64,000 nt of DNA from Streptomyces sp. TRM68367 (GCF_014495685.1 NZ_JACTVI010000025.1:36160-100159); one strand, 5' to 3'; counted from the first letter of the stretch, positions 24,431 to 32,959 are shown. The notes: generated from the sequence alone by a model not told the origin. A program made the numbers and translations.

Positions 24431-25762
24431 CTAGGCCCCCGCCCCCTTCTGGGCCCGCAGCACGTCCCGCAGCCAGCGGTACGACGCCTTGGGGGTGCGC
24501 TTCAGCGTCGCGGGGTCCTCGAAGTTCACGTGGACCAGCCCGAACCGGCGCGCGTACCCCTCCGCCCACTCGAAGTTGTCCAGCAGCGACCACACGAAGT
24601 ACCCGCGCACGTCCACGTCCGCCTCCAGCGCCCGGTGCAGGGCGCGGATGTGGCCGTCGAGGTAGGCGATGCGGTCCTGGTCGTCGAGGCCGTCGTAACT
24701 GCACCCGTTCTCGGTGATGACGACGGGTGGGAGGCGGTCGGCGTAGCGCTCGTGGAAGGTGGTGAGCAGGTCCGTCAGGGCCTCGGGGACCACCGGCCAG
24801 CCGAAGTCGGTCACCGGGCGGTCCTCGATCTCCCGCACGGAGAAGGGGAGTTCGGCGGGCATCGACACCCCGCCGAACTCGATCTCCGTGCCTTGCGGGG
24901 CGCCCACCCTGGTCGGGGCGTAGTAGTTGATGCCGTACCAGTCCAGCGGCTCCGCGATGATCTTCAGGTCCGCCTCGGCATCCCCGGGCATCAGCTCGCC
25001 GATGCCCTCCGGGTACCGGCCCAGCAGCAGGGGGTCGGCGAACAGGCGGTTGAGCAGGACGTCGTAGAAGTCCGCCGCCTCCAGGTCCGCCTGCTCCCGC
25101 GACGCCGGCCACGTCGGGCCGTGCGAGTTCGTGAGGCCGATGCCGGTGGCGCCGGACGCGCGCAGCGCCCGTACGGCCAGGCCGTGGGCCAGGAGCTGGT
25201 GGTGGGCGACCGGCAGTGCGTCGAAGAGCAGCCGCCTGCCGGGGGCGTGGACGCCCAGGGCGTGGCCCAGGAGGGTGTGTTCGGCGGGCTCGTTGAGGGT
25301 GATCCACTGGGGCACGCGGTCACCCAGACGGCCGGCGACGACCGACACGTACTCGGCGAACCGCTCGGCCGTGTCCCGGTCCAGCCAGTCCAGCGCGGCC
25401 GGCAGGTCCCAGTGGAACAGCGTCGGCACCGGGCGCACGCCCGCCGCGCACAGCTCGTCCACGAGGCGGTCGTAGAAGTCGAGGTCCCCGGACCGCACCC
25501 TCGGCCAGGAGATGGAGAAGCGGTACGCGTCCACGCCCAGCTCGCGCAGCAGCGCCACGTCCTCGCGGTAGCGGTGGTAGTGGTCGCAGGCCACCGCCGC
25601 CGTCGAGCCGTCCTTCACCCGCCCCGGCTCCGCCGTGAACGCGTCCCACACGGACGGCTCGCGTGCGTCGGCCGCTCCCTCGATCTGGTGCGCCGAGGTC
25701 GACACCCCCCACAGGAAGCCGGCCGGGAACCGGGGGATCGGGTTGCCTGCCTCAGTCGTCAT
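24431..25762 (-). CDS. GH1 family beta-glucosidase
   Basis: A 443-residue glycoside hydrolase family 1 enzyme that hydrolyses beta-glucosides such as cellobiose. The N-terminal signature FPAGFLWGVSTSAHQIEGA, the acid/base motif TLNEPAEH (Glu near residue 170) and the nucleophile motif VVITENGCSY (near residue 358) are all intact. There is no signal peptide, so it acts on imported oligosaccharides. ATG at 25762 (MTTEAGNPIPRFP) is preferred to the upstream in-frame start because a palindrome at 25777-25787 lies in that extension and looks like an operator. Confidence 0.95.
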   Translation of the reverse strand: MTTEAGNPIPRFPAGFLWGVSTSAHQIEGAADAREPSVWDAFTAEPGRVKDGSTAAVACDHYHRYREDVALLRELGVDAYRFSISWPRVRSGDLDFYDRLVDELCAAGVRPVPTLFHWDLPAALDWLDRDTAERFAEYVSVVAGRLGDRVPQWITLNEPAEHTLLGHALGVHAPGRRLLFDALPVAHHQLLAHGLAVRALRASGATGIGLTNSHGPTWPASREQADLEAADFYDVLLNRLFADPLLLGRYPEGIGELMPGDAEADLKIIAEPLDWYGINYYAPTRVGAPQGTEIEFGGVSMPAELPFSVREIEDRPVTDFGWPVVPEALTDLLTTFHERYADRLPPVVITENGCSYDGLDDQDRIAYLDGHIRALHRALEADVDVRGYFVWSLLDNFEWAEGYARRFGLVHVNFEDPATLKRTPKASYRWLRDVLRAQKGAGA

Positions 25763-25773
25763 GAACGGATCAT

Positions 25774-25790
25774 CCGTACCGGCGGTAACA
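25774..25790. promoter_or_regulatory. Palindromic motif, copy 2, upstream of the beta-glucosidase
   Basis: The 17-bp string is identical to 20152-20168, with the 11-bp palindrome at 25777-25787. It begins 12 bp upstream of the beta-glucosidase start codon, a position where bound protein would block transcription or initiation. It is not the known CebR operator (TGGGAGCGCTCCCA). Confidence 0.6.
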
Positions 25791-25819
25791 GAAGTCAACG
25801 GGCGGGCGTGAACCGCCCG

Positions 25820-26086
25820 TTACGCTCCCTCCTTCAGCACCCACGAGATCAGCTTGCGCTGTTCGTCCGTCAGCCGGGGGTCCGAGCAGTACACCGTCCT
25901 GCCCTCCACGGTGATCTGGTAGCTGAAGCCGTCCGGAACCCCGATCGGGGGCGTGCCCCGGCCGGCGGCGAACGCCTGCTCGGCCAGGGCGTGCCACTCC
26001 TGGGCGTCGGCGCGGCCCGAGGTGTCCACCTCGGCGTGCCGCTCGATGCCCGCGAAACCGCCCGTGCGCCTCACCTGAATACGCAT
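25820..26086 (-). CDS. Emfourin-like protease inhibitor
   Basis: The 88-residue protein MRIQVRRTGGFAGIERHAEV...GFSYQITVEGRTVYCSDPRL...LISWVLKEGA resembles emfourin, the proteinaceous inhibitor encoded next to protealysin-like M4 metalloproteases. Diagnostic text is the N-terminal R-x-GGFAGI and the YQITVEG...D strand pair. It has no signal peptide, matching the leaderless protease beside it. It starts 21 bp after the protease stop on the same strand, so one transcript would make protease first and inhibitor second. I know the family from Serratia; the assignment here is by similarity of sequence and context. Confidence 0.82.
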   Translation of the reverse strand: MRIQVRRTGGFAGIERHAEVDTSGRADAQEWHALAEQAFAAGRGTPPIGVPDGFSYQITVEGRTVYCSDPRLTDEQRKLISWVLKEGA

Positions 26087-26107
26087 GGAACTCTGTCTAG
26101 TACGGAA

Positions 26108-27181
26108 CTACAGGGTTCGCACCCCGACCTGCTCCCAGGCCTTCGACACCGCGTCCAGCTCCTCGCCGTCCCCGTACCGCTCGCGTGCGGCCTTGACACT
26201 GAGCGTGGCGAAGTCGCTGAAGAGTGCCGTCTCCTTCAGCTCGCCGCCGGTCAGCACGTCGTACCAGACCTGTCCCGCCCGCTCCCAGGCGTGGCCGCCC
26301 AGGGCGGTCGCGGCGAGGTAGAAGGCGTGGTTGGGGATGCCGGAGTTGATGTGGACGCCGCCGTTGTCGCGGCCGGTGCGGACATAGTCGTCCATCGTCG
26401 CGGGCTGCGGGTCCTTGCCGAGGACGTCGTCGTCGTACGCCGTGCCCGGCTCCTTCATCGAGCGCAGCGCCTTGCCCGTCACGCGCGGCGCGAGCAGCCC
26501 GGCGCCGATCAGCCAGTCCGCCTCGGCGGCGGTCTGGCCGAGCGTGTACTGCTTGATGAGCCCGCCGAACACGTCCGACATGGACTCGTTGAGGGCGCCC
26601 GGCTGGCCGAAGTATGTCAGGTTCGCGGTGTACTGCGTGACACCGTGGGCGAGTTCGTGGCCGATGACGTCGATCGGGATGGTGAAGTCGAGGAAGATCT
26701 CGCCGTCCCCGTCGCCGAAGACCATCTGCTCGCCGTTCCAGAAGGCGTTGTTGTACTCCCTGTCGTAGTGGACCGTCGCTTTCAGCGGCAGTCCGCTGCC
26801 GTCGATCGAGTCGCGCCCGTACGCCTTCAGGAACAGCTCGAAGGTGGCGCCGAGGCCCGCGTAGGCGCGGTTGACCGTGGCGTCCTTGCCGGGCTCGTCG
26901 CCCTCGCCGCGGACCTTCCTGCCGGGCAGGTCGGTGCCGTGCCGGGCGTCGTAGATCGTGCGGTGCGGCTTCTCCGCCTCGGCCCCGGCGGGCGCGGCGA
27001 CGGCCGGGGCGCCGACGACCGTGGTCAGGTGGCGTTGGGTGCGCTCGAAGGCGTCGCGCTGGAGGGTCTGGCGCGCGGGGCGGGAGAGCGCGGGGTCCTC
27101 GGACTGGGCCAGCTTGTCGAGGACGTGAGGCGGCACGATGGTGCAGAAGACGGGCTCGAAGCCCCCGTTCGTCGTCGTCAT
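26108..27181 (-). CDS. Protealysin-like M4 metallopeptidase
   Basis: A 357-residue thermolysin-family zinc protease. The catalytic HELAHGVTQY is near residue 180, the third zinc ligand in ALNESMSDVFG about 24 residues later, and the substrate-side DNGGVHINSGIPNHAFYLA near residue 275. It lacks a signal peptide and has a short N-terminal propeptide with the PPHVLDKLA motif at residues 17-25, both traits of the protealysin subfamily. The ATG at 27181 (MTTTNGGFEPVF) is used; the open frame to 27340 is unlike protein. The adjacent emfourin gene supports the assignment. Confidence 0.93.
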   Translation of the reverse strand: MTTTNGGFEPVFCTIVPPHVLDKLAQSEDPALSRPARQTLQRDAFERTQRHLTTVVGAPAVAAPAGAEAEKPHRTIYDARHGTDLPGRKVRGEGDEPGKDATVNRAYAGLGATFELFLKAYGRDSIDGSGLPLKATVHYDREYNNAFWNGEQMVFGDGDGEIFLDFTIPIDVIGHELAHGVTQYTANLTYFGQPGALNESMSDVFGGLIKQYTLGQTAAEADWLIGAGLLAPRVTGKALRSMKEPGTAYDDDVLGKDPQPATMDDYVRTGRDNGGVHINSGIPNHAFYLAATALGGHAWERAGQVWYDVLTGGELKETALFSDFATLSVKAARERYGDGEELDAVSKAWEQVGVRTL

Positions 27182-27371
27182 ACCGGAACCATTGCACTGC
27201 GTCACGAGGCTGTCACTACCCGCAACCATGATTGGTGAAATGTGGGGACAAGGTGCCCGCCCTCTCGCCCGGAAGTGGTATGCGGCACTTTTCGCCCGCT
27301 TTGTCCGCCGGGTCCCGCATACTGATACACGCCCCCGCACGGATTACGGCTCGGTTATGCTGCGGAGCATC

Positions 27372-27419
27372 ATGCATTTCGGGCTGCTCCTCCTTAGCTG
27401 CCGCGGCGAGGGCCTGTAG
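27372..27419 (+). CDS. leuL: leuA leader peptide
   Basis: A 15-codon ORF encoding MHFGLLLLSCRGEGL, with four consecutive Leu codons (CTG CTC CTC CTT) and a TAG stop 89 bp before leuA. GGAG at 27364-27367 precedes the ATG closely (4 nt). Such leucine-rich leaders control leuA by attenuation in Streptomyces. An upstream in-frame ATG (27360) would lengthen it by a few residues. Confidence 0.85.
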   Translation: MHFGLLLLSCRGEGL

Positions 27420-27423
27420 TCGA

Positions 27424-27466
27424 GGCCGACCCCCTCCCCGCGGAGTTTGGTGCTGCGCCGTCGGCC
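27424..27466 (+). promoter_or_regulatory. Possible attenuator structure of leuA
   Basis: GGCCGAC (27424-27430) directly after the leader stop is fully complementary to GTCGGCC (27460-27466). The pairing could be one of two exclusive structures set by ribosome stalling at the Leu codons. No T-rich terminator is visible, so control may act on translation or rely on a GC hairpin. Confidence 0.45.
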
Positions 27467-27508
27467 GTCCTTCCGGACACGCTGATTCCCCCTAGGAGCC
27501 CCCGCACC

Positions 27509-29230
27509 ATGGCGAACCGCCAGCAGCCCAGTTCCATGCCGATCCACAAGTACGGCCGCTACGAGCAGGTCGACATCCCCGACCGCGTCTGGCCTAACCA
27601 GCGGCTCACCAAGGCGCCCCGGTGGCTGTCCACCGACCTGCGCGACGGCAACCAGGCCCTGATCGACCCGATGTCGCCCGCCCGCAAGCGCGCGATGTTC
27701 GACCTGCTGGTCAAGATGGGTTACAAGGAGATCGAGGTCGGCTTCCCCGCCTCCGGCCAGACCGACTTCGACTTCGTGCGCTCCATCATCGAGGAGCCGG
27801 GCGCCATCCCCGACGACGTCACCCTCTCCGTGCTGACCCAGGCCCGTGAGGACCTGATCGAGCGGACCGTGGAGTCCCTGAAGGGCGCCAAGCGCGCCAC
27901 CGTGCACCTGTACAACGCCACGGCCCCCGTCTTCCGCCGGGTCGTCTTCCGGGGCTCCAAGGACGACATCAAGCAGATCGCCGTCGACGGCACCCGCCTG
28001 GTCATGGAGTACGCGGAGAAGCTGCTGGGCCCGGACACGCAGTTCGGCTACCAGTACAGCCCGGAGATCTTCACCGACACCGAGCTGGACTTCGCGCTGG
28101 AGGTCTGCGAGGCGGTCATGGACGTCTGGCAGCCCGGTCCGGACCGCGAGATCATCCTCAACCTGCCCGCCACGGTGGAGCGTTCGACGCCGTCGACCCA
28201 CGCCGACCGCTTCGAGTGGATGGGCCGCAACCTCTCCCGCCGCGAGTACGTCTGCCTGTCGATCCACCCGCACAACGACCGCGGTACGGCCGTCGCGGCG
28301 GCCGAGCTGGCGCTGATGGCGGGCGCCGACCGCGTCGAGGGGTGCCTGTTCGGGCAGGGCGAGCGCACCGGCAACGTCGACCTGGTCACCCTGGGCATGA
28401 ACCTGTTCTCCCAGGGCGTCGACCCGCAGATCGACTTCTCCGACATCGACGAGATCCGTCGTGCGTGGGAGTACTGCAACCAGATGGAGGTCCACCCGCG
28501 CCACCCGTACGTGGGCGACCTGGTCTACACGTCCTTCTCCGGCTCCCACCAGGACGCCATCAAGAAGGGCTTCGACGCGATGGAGGCCGACGCGGCGGCC
28601 AAGGGCGTCACCGTCGACGACATCGAGTGGGCCGTGCCGTACCTGCCGATCGACCCCAAGGACGTGGGGCGTTCGTACGAGGCGGTCATCCGGGTCAACT
28701 CCCAGTCCGGCAAGGGCGGTATCGCGTACGTCCTGAAGAACGACCACAAGCTGGAGCTGCCGCGCCGGATGCAGATCGAGTTCTCCAAGATCATCCAGGC
28801 GAAGACGGACGCCGAGGGCGGCGAGGTCACGCCGAAGGACATCTGGGCGACCTTCGAGGACGAGTACCTGCCCAACCCGGAGAACCCCTGGGGTCGCATC
28901 CAGGTGAAGAACAACCAGTCGACCACCGACACCGACGGCGTGGACACGCTCACGGTGGAGGCCACGGTCGACGGCCAGGACACCGTGCTGTCCGGCTCCG
29001 GCAACGGTCCGATCTCGGCCTTCTTCGACGCGCTGCAGTCCGTCGGCATCGACGTACGGCTGCTGGACTACCAGGAGCACACGATGAGCGAGGGTGCGTC
29101 CGCGCAGGCCGCGTCCTATATCGAATGCGCGATCGACGGCAAGGTGCTGTGGGGTATCGGGATCGATGCGAACACGACTCGGGCCTCGCTGAAGGCGGTC
29201 GTGTCGGCGGTCAATCGGGCGGCTCGCTGA
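27509..29230 (+). CDS. leuA: 2-isopropylmalate synthase
   Basis: The 573-residue enzyme condenses acetyl-CoA and 2-oxoisovalerate, the first committed step of leucine synthesis. The catalytic TIM barrel contains LRDGNQALIDPM near residue 47 (HMGL signature), and the metal-binding SIHPHNDRGTA near residue 250. A linker leads to the C-terminal LeuA regulatory domain that binds leucine (GPISAFFDALQSVGIDV...). Length corresponds to the long actinobacterial form. ATG 27509 is preceded by TAGGAG at 27493-27498. The leucine-rich leader peptide upstream and a strong hairpin downstream frame it as a single-gene unit. Confidence 0.97.
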   Translation: MANRQQPSSMPIHKYGRYEQVDIPDRVWPNQRLTKAPRWLSTDLRDGNQALIDPMSPARKRAMFDLLVKMGYKEIEVGFPASGQTDFDFVRSIIEEPGAIPDDVTLSVLTQAREDLIERTVESLKGAKRATVHLYNATAPVFRRVVFRGSKDDIKQIAVDGTRLVMEYAEKLLGPDTQFGYQYSPEIFTDTELDFALEVCEAVMDVWQPGPDREIILNLPATVERSTPSTHADRFEWMGRNLSRREYVCLSIHPHNDRGTAVAAAELALMAGADRVEGCLFGQGERTGNVDLVTLGMNLFSQGVDPQIDFSDIDEIRRAWEYCNQMEVHPRHPYVGDLVYTSFSGSHQDAIKKGFDAMEADAAAKGVTVDDIEWAVPYLPIDPKDVGRSYEAVIRVNSQSGKGGIAYVLKNDHKLELPRRMQIEFSKIIQAKTDAEGGEVTPKDIWATFEDEYLPNPENPWGRIQVKNNQSTTDTDGVDTLTVEATVDGQDTVLSGSGNGPISAFFDALQSVGIDVRLLDYQEHTMSEGASAQAASYIECAIDGKVLWGIGIDANTTRASLKAVVSAVNRAAR

Positions 29231-29243
29231 CGCCCCTCAGGTT

Positions 29244-29274
29244 GCCCCGCTCGCCGTTTCCCGGTGAGCGGGGC
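29244..29274 (+). terminator. leuA terminator
   Basis: GCCCCGCTC (29244-29252) and GAGCGGGGC (29266-29274) form a perfect 9-bp GC stem 13 bp after the leuA stop. Confidence 0.85.
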
Positions 29275-29403
29275 CCGTCGCATATCGGCCATTCCCTGTG
29301 GAGGTCACGGAGAGGTCTCGTCCGGGGTGATGACTCTGCCTTGCGGATGTGGCTAACATCACGCAAGCGCGGCGATGGTGCCGTGGGGTTACGGAGGTGC
29401 GAC

Positions 29404-30099
29404 GTGCTGCCAGGACGGGGACGAGACGGCCGTGCCGCCAGGCCTGCCCGCATCCTGGGCACCCGTACCGCGTGGACGACCGTCGGGGACGGGGAGTTCT
29501 TCTGTCCCGGCTGCGGGGGCGACCGCAACTACCAGCGGCTGACCGGCCGGCGCCGGTTCACCTGTCTGGGTGTGCCGGTGCTGCCGCGTGGTGAGACCGG
29601 CCCGGTCGTGGAGTGCGCGGCCTGTCGCCGCCACTTCGGCATGGACGTCCTCGACCATCCGACCACCGTCCGCTTCTCGGCGATGCTGCGCGACGCCGTG
29701 CACACCGTCGCCCTGGCGGTGCTCGCCGCGGGCGGCTCGTGTTCGCGTACGGCGCTGGACGCGGCTGTCGGCGCGGTGCGCGCGGCCGGCTTCGACGACT
29801 GCACGCAGGAGCAGCTGGCCGCCCTCGTCGAGGCACTGGCCGCGGACACCGGGCGGGTCACCGGGGAGCCCTGCGGCGCCGGGCTGGCCATAGAGCTGCA
29901 CGAGGCGCTGGACCCGCTCGCCCCGCACCTCGCCCTCGCCGGCCGCGAGTCGATCCTCCTCCAGGGCGCCCGCATCGCCCTGGCCGACGGCCCCTACACG
30001 CCCGCCGAGCGCGACACCCTCGCCACGGTCGGCGCGGCCCTCACCATCTGCGCGGACGACGTGACGCGGCTGCTGGCGGAGGCACGGACGCCGTCGTAG
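29404..30099 (+). CDS. TerB-like protein with N-terminal zinc ribbon
   Basis: The 231-residue protein starts with a zinc-ribbon pair, CPGCGG near residue 36 and CAACRRHFG near residue 71, then has an all-helical TerB/DjlA-like domain (GRESILLQGARIALADGPYTPAERDTLATVGAALTI near the C-terminus). TerB domains occur in tellurite-resistance and stress proteins; this stand-alone version has no assigned function. GTG 29404 is used, with GGAGG (29393-29397) 6 nt upstream. It begins 130 bp after the leuA terminator and appears monocistronic. Confidence 0.8.
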   Translation: MLPGRGRDGRAARPARILGTRTAWTTVGDGEFFCPGCGGDRNYQRLTGRRRFTCLGVPVLPRGETGPVVECAACRRHFGMDVLDHPTTVRFSAMLRDAVHTVALAVLAAGGSCSRTALDAAVGAVRAAGFDDCTQEQLAALVEALAADTGRVTGEPCGAGLAIELHEALDPLAPHLALAGRESILLQGARIALADGPYTPAERDTLATVGAALTICADDVTRLLAEARTPS

Positions 30100-30252
30100 G
30101 ACACCTCCCGCGCGTTACTCCCCAGGGAGTAATCCGGCCCCCACTGCCGCCCCGGCAGTACGCCGCAACTCGCCCTCGCGCCCGACGAGGCGGACCCTTC
30201 GCGCCGGGAGTCTGGAGACCGACCCAGACATCCCGACGGAAGGGGGCCCGTC

Positions 30253-30763
30253 ATGGAGGCCGCAAGGACAAGCGCACGGCGACGACGAGCCGTGCCCTGG
30301 CTGGTGCTCGGGCTGTGGGCCGCTCTTCGGTTTCGGCGGCACGGCCCCCGGCCTCGGCCTGCTGTCCTTCGTGTTCCTGGTCGCCCTCGGCGTCGACTAC
30401 GGCATCTTCCTCATGCACCGCATGCGGGAGGAGTCCCGCTGCGGCGCCGAACCGGCCGCGGCGGCGCTCACCGCGCTGCGCACGACGGGCGGCGTGATCG
30501 CCTCCGCCGGGCTGGTGCTGGCGGCCACTTTCGCGGTGCTCACCAGCATGCCGATGGTCCAGCTCGTCGAACTCGGCTTCGCCATCGCGGTCGGCGTGCT
30601 GCTCGACACCTTCCTCGTGCGCACCTACCTGGTCACCAGCGCCAGTGTCGCGCTGCGGCGCAAGGTGTGGTGGCCGGGACGGTTGTCCCGCGAACCCGAC
30701 GGCGGGCCGAAGCCGCCCGTTCCGCCGAGGGAACCGGAACCTGTGGCCGCCTCCGCCCCCTGA
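30253..30763 (+). pseudogene. MMPL-family transporter with a large internal deletion
   Basis: The ATG at 30253 starts a normal MMPL N-terminus (RRRRAVPWLVLGLWAA), which is abruptly joined near 30320, in another frame, to the C-terminal membrane domain: LFGFGGTAPGLGLLSFVFL, VDYGIFLMHRMREES, TTGGVIASAGLVLAATFAVL, DTFLVRTYLV. About 500 residues, including the first membrane block and both periplasmic loops, are missing. A 127-residue stretch from the internal ATG 30371 remains open but could not function as a transporter. A perfect terminator hairpin follows. Confidence 0.88.
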
Positions 30764-30770
30764 CCCGACC

Positions 30771-30798
30771 GGCGCCCCTCCTCTCCCGGAGGGGCGCC
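30771..30798 (+). terminator. Terminator after the MMPL locus
   Basis: GGCGCCCCTC and GAGGGGCGCC form a perfect 10-bp stem (11 with the inner C-G pair) around a 6-8 nt loop, 8 bp after the MMPL stop. Confidence 0.85.
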
Positions 30799-30818
30799 TT
30801 CCAGCGGAGGATGAGCCC

Positions 30819-31314
30819 GTGCAGGCACCCACGACAGCCCCGCCCGCGCTACGGGCCCCGCCTCGGCGAGCGGATCATGGCGGCGATCAACCGCGACCCG
30901 CGCACCGCCCCGCACGGCACCCGCAACGACGCCCTGCTGGCGCTCGCGCTCGCCGTGATCGCCGTATGCCTGGCGCTGCTCACCGTCCAGAGAGGTGCGG
31001 CACGCGCCGCCCGCCGTGGGCGCCGCCGCGTACCGCATCGTGCAGGAGGCGCTGACCAACGCGGTACGGTACGCCGGTCCCGAACCGGCCGTACGCGTCA
31101 GCCTGCACGAGCAGGACGGCGCCCTGCACGTGTCGGTGACCGACGACGGCACGGGACCCGCACCCGGCACCGGGGCCTCCGGCTTCGGGCTCGTCGGGAT
31201 GCGGGAGCGGGCGCGCAGCGTGGGTGGCACACTCGACGCCGGACCACGGCCGGAGGGGGCTTCGAGGTGACTGCGGTGCTGCCGGCCGGAGCGGATCGGG
31301 AGGGAGGCCGATGA
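30819..31314 (+). pseudogene. NarL-type sensor histidine kinase, multiply disrupted
   Basis: A GTG at 30819 after GGAGG opens QAPTTAPPALRAPPR; the continuing kinase sequence LGERIMAAINRDPR and the first membrane segment NDALLALALAVIAVCLALLT is in the next frame (indel near 30862). Near 30990 this joins the last third of a kinase: HAPPAVGAAAYRIVQEALTN (N box), VTDDGTG (G1) and FGLVGMRERARSVGG (G2). The phosphoacceptor His and dimerisation helices are deleted. A missing G in the run at 31255-31259 then shifts the frame again before FEVTAVLPAGADREGG. The response regulator follows. Confidence 0.85.
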
Positions 31315-31969
31315 TCCGCGTGCTGCTCGCCGACGACCAGACACTGGTCCGGGCCGCGTTCGCCATGCTGGTGGAGTCGGCCCCGGACATGGAGGTCGTC
31401 GGCCAGGCGGGCACCGGCCGGCAGGCCGTGGAGCTGGCCCGCACCGAGCGCGCCGACCTCGTCGTGATGGCATCCGCATGCCCGACCTGGACGGCATCGA
31501 GGCGACCCGGCGCATCGCGGCCGACGAGGACCTGGCGGACGTCCGCGTCCTCGTCCTGACCACCTACGACACGGACGAGAACATCGTCGACGCCCTGCGC
31601 GCCGGGGCATCCGGATTCCTCGTCAAGGACACCAGGCCGGCGGAACTGCTGGACGCCATCCGCACGGTCGCCGCCGGCGAGTCACTGCTGTCGCCCGGCC
31701 CCACGGCCCGGCTGATCGAGCGGTTCCTGCCCAGCCCGTCGGCACCGGTGGCCGGGGGACCGGACTGCCTGTCGGAACGCGAGCGCGAGGTGCTCACCCT
31801 CGTCGCACGCGGCCTCAACAACACGGAGATCGCCGACACGTTGGGCCTGAGCCCGCTGACGGCGAAGACCCACGTCAGCCGGATCATGGGGAAGCTGGGG
31901 GCGCGGGACCGGGCGCAGCTGGTCATCGTGGCGTACGAGTCGGGGATGGTGACCCCGGGGAGTATCTGA
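31311..31969 (+). pseudogene. NarL/LuxR-type response regulator with a frameshift at the phospho-Asp codon
   Basis: The receiver domain starts normally (MIRVLLADDQTLVRAAFAML with the acidic pair at residues 8-9), and the second part is a complete end: MPDLDGIEATRRI, LTTYDTDENIVDALRAG, FLVKDTRPAEL (conserved Lys), and the LuxR HTH (LSEREREVLTLVARGLNNTE). The two parts are in different frames. At 31470/31471 the expected codons for Met-Asp-Ile-Arg-Met lack a single base, exactly in the Asp phosphorylation codon. One inserted base restores a full 220-residue NarL-type regulator. A headless product from ATG 31478 is possible. Confidence 0.9.
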
Positions 31970-32172
31970 AGGACAGCATCCGACGCTCCGTCATCCCGGA
32001 CGCGGACTGGGCGACGTACAAGCAGGCGCGGGGGCAGGCCAGCGTCGAGGAGATCGCACGCGCGGTGCTCGGGCTCGCGTCCGACGACTTCCCGTACATG
32101 ACGGGCGCGTCGGTCGCCGTGGACGGCGCAAGCACCGCCGGCCGGAAGCTGATCCAGCCGGACGGCGCCTGA
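31958..32172 (+). pseudogene. C-terminal fragment of a short-chain dehydrogenase
   Basis: Starting inside the end of the response regulator, one frame reads EYLKDSIRRSVIPDADW, then SVEEIARAVLGLASDDFPYM and TGASVAVDGAST to a stop at 32170-32172. ASDDxxYxTGAxxxVDGG is the typical SDR tail. The Rossmann fold and catalytic Ser-Tyr-Lys are absent. The remaining 108 bp up to the DUF899 gene hold its ribosome site only. Confidence 0.72.
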
Positions 32173-32280
32173 CGCGCCTCCGAAGAAGCTGCGGTCTTCG
32201 GGCTGCGCAGATGGGGCGTTCACGGTCAAGATGGATATCTGTGCACGATCTCGGCCCGGATCCGGAAGGTGGACATCGTC

Positions 32281-32952
32281 ATGAAGACGCCCCCGATCGT
32301 CACGCCGCAGGAGTGGGAGGCGGCGCGCGAGCAGCTGCTCGTGAAGGAGAAGGAGCTGACCCGCGCCCGGGACGCGCTGGCCGCGCAGCGCCGTCGGATG
32401 CCGTGGATGGCGGTGGAGAAGGACTACGCGTTCGACGGCCCCGAGGGCAGAGCGAGCCTGCTCGACCTGTTCGAGGGCCGCCGGCAGCTGATCGTCTACC
32501 GCGCCTTCTTCGAGCCCGGTGTGTCCGGCTGGCCCGACCACGGGTGCGTCGGCTGTTCCATGGTGGCCGACCAGGTCGCCCACCTGGCCCATCTGAACGC
32601 CCGCGACACCACACTCGCCTTCGCCTCGCGCGCACCGCAGCCGGACATCGCGCGCCTGAAGACGCGGATGGGCTGGACGATGCCCTGGTACACCATGACC
32701 GACGAGTTCGACGCCGACTTCGGCGTGGACGAATGGCACGGCACGAACGCGTTCATCCGCGAGGACGGCCGCGTGTTCCGCACCTACTTCGTCAACGCCC
32801 GCGGCGACGAGGCGATGGGCAGCACCTGGAGTTACCTCGACATCACTGCGCTCGGGCGGCAGGAGCAATGGGAGGACTCACCGGAGGGCTACCCCCAGAC
32901 CCCGCCGTACGAGTGGTGGAACTGGCACGACTCCTACGACAAACCGGCCTGA
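32281..32952 (+). CDS. DUF899 (thioredoxin-like fold) family protein
   Basis: A 223-residue DUF899 protein. PIVTPQEWEAAREQLLVKEK at the N-terminus, RRMPWMAVEKDYAFDGPEG, the CVGCSM motif near residue 87 after GWPDHG, ARDTTLAFASRAPQ, and the end SYLDITALGRQE are typical. The CxxC suggests a redox function, unproven. ATG 32281 is taken (AGGTGG at 32267-32272); a GTG 12 nt earlier is possible. It stands alone, convergent with the permease. Confidence 0.88.
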   Translation: MKTPPIVTPQEWEAAREQLLVKEKELTRARDALAAQRRRMPWMAVEKDYAFDGPEGRASLLDLFEGRRQLIVYRAFFEPGVSGWPDHGCVGCSMVADQVAHLAHLNARDTTLAFASRAPQPDIARLKTRMGWTMPWYTMTDEFDADFGVDEWHGTNAFIREDGRVFRTYFVNARGDEAMGSTWSYLDITALGRQEQWEDSPEGYPQTPPYEWWNWHDSYDKPA

Positions 32953-32959
32953 GCGACCG

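Noticed and set aside
24530..27238. Plus-strand open frame of about 900 codons across the beta-glucosidase and protease
   Set aside because: Antisense to three recognisable genes; no domain in its translation.
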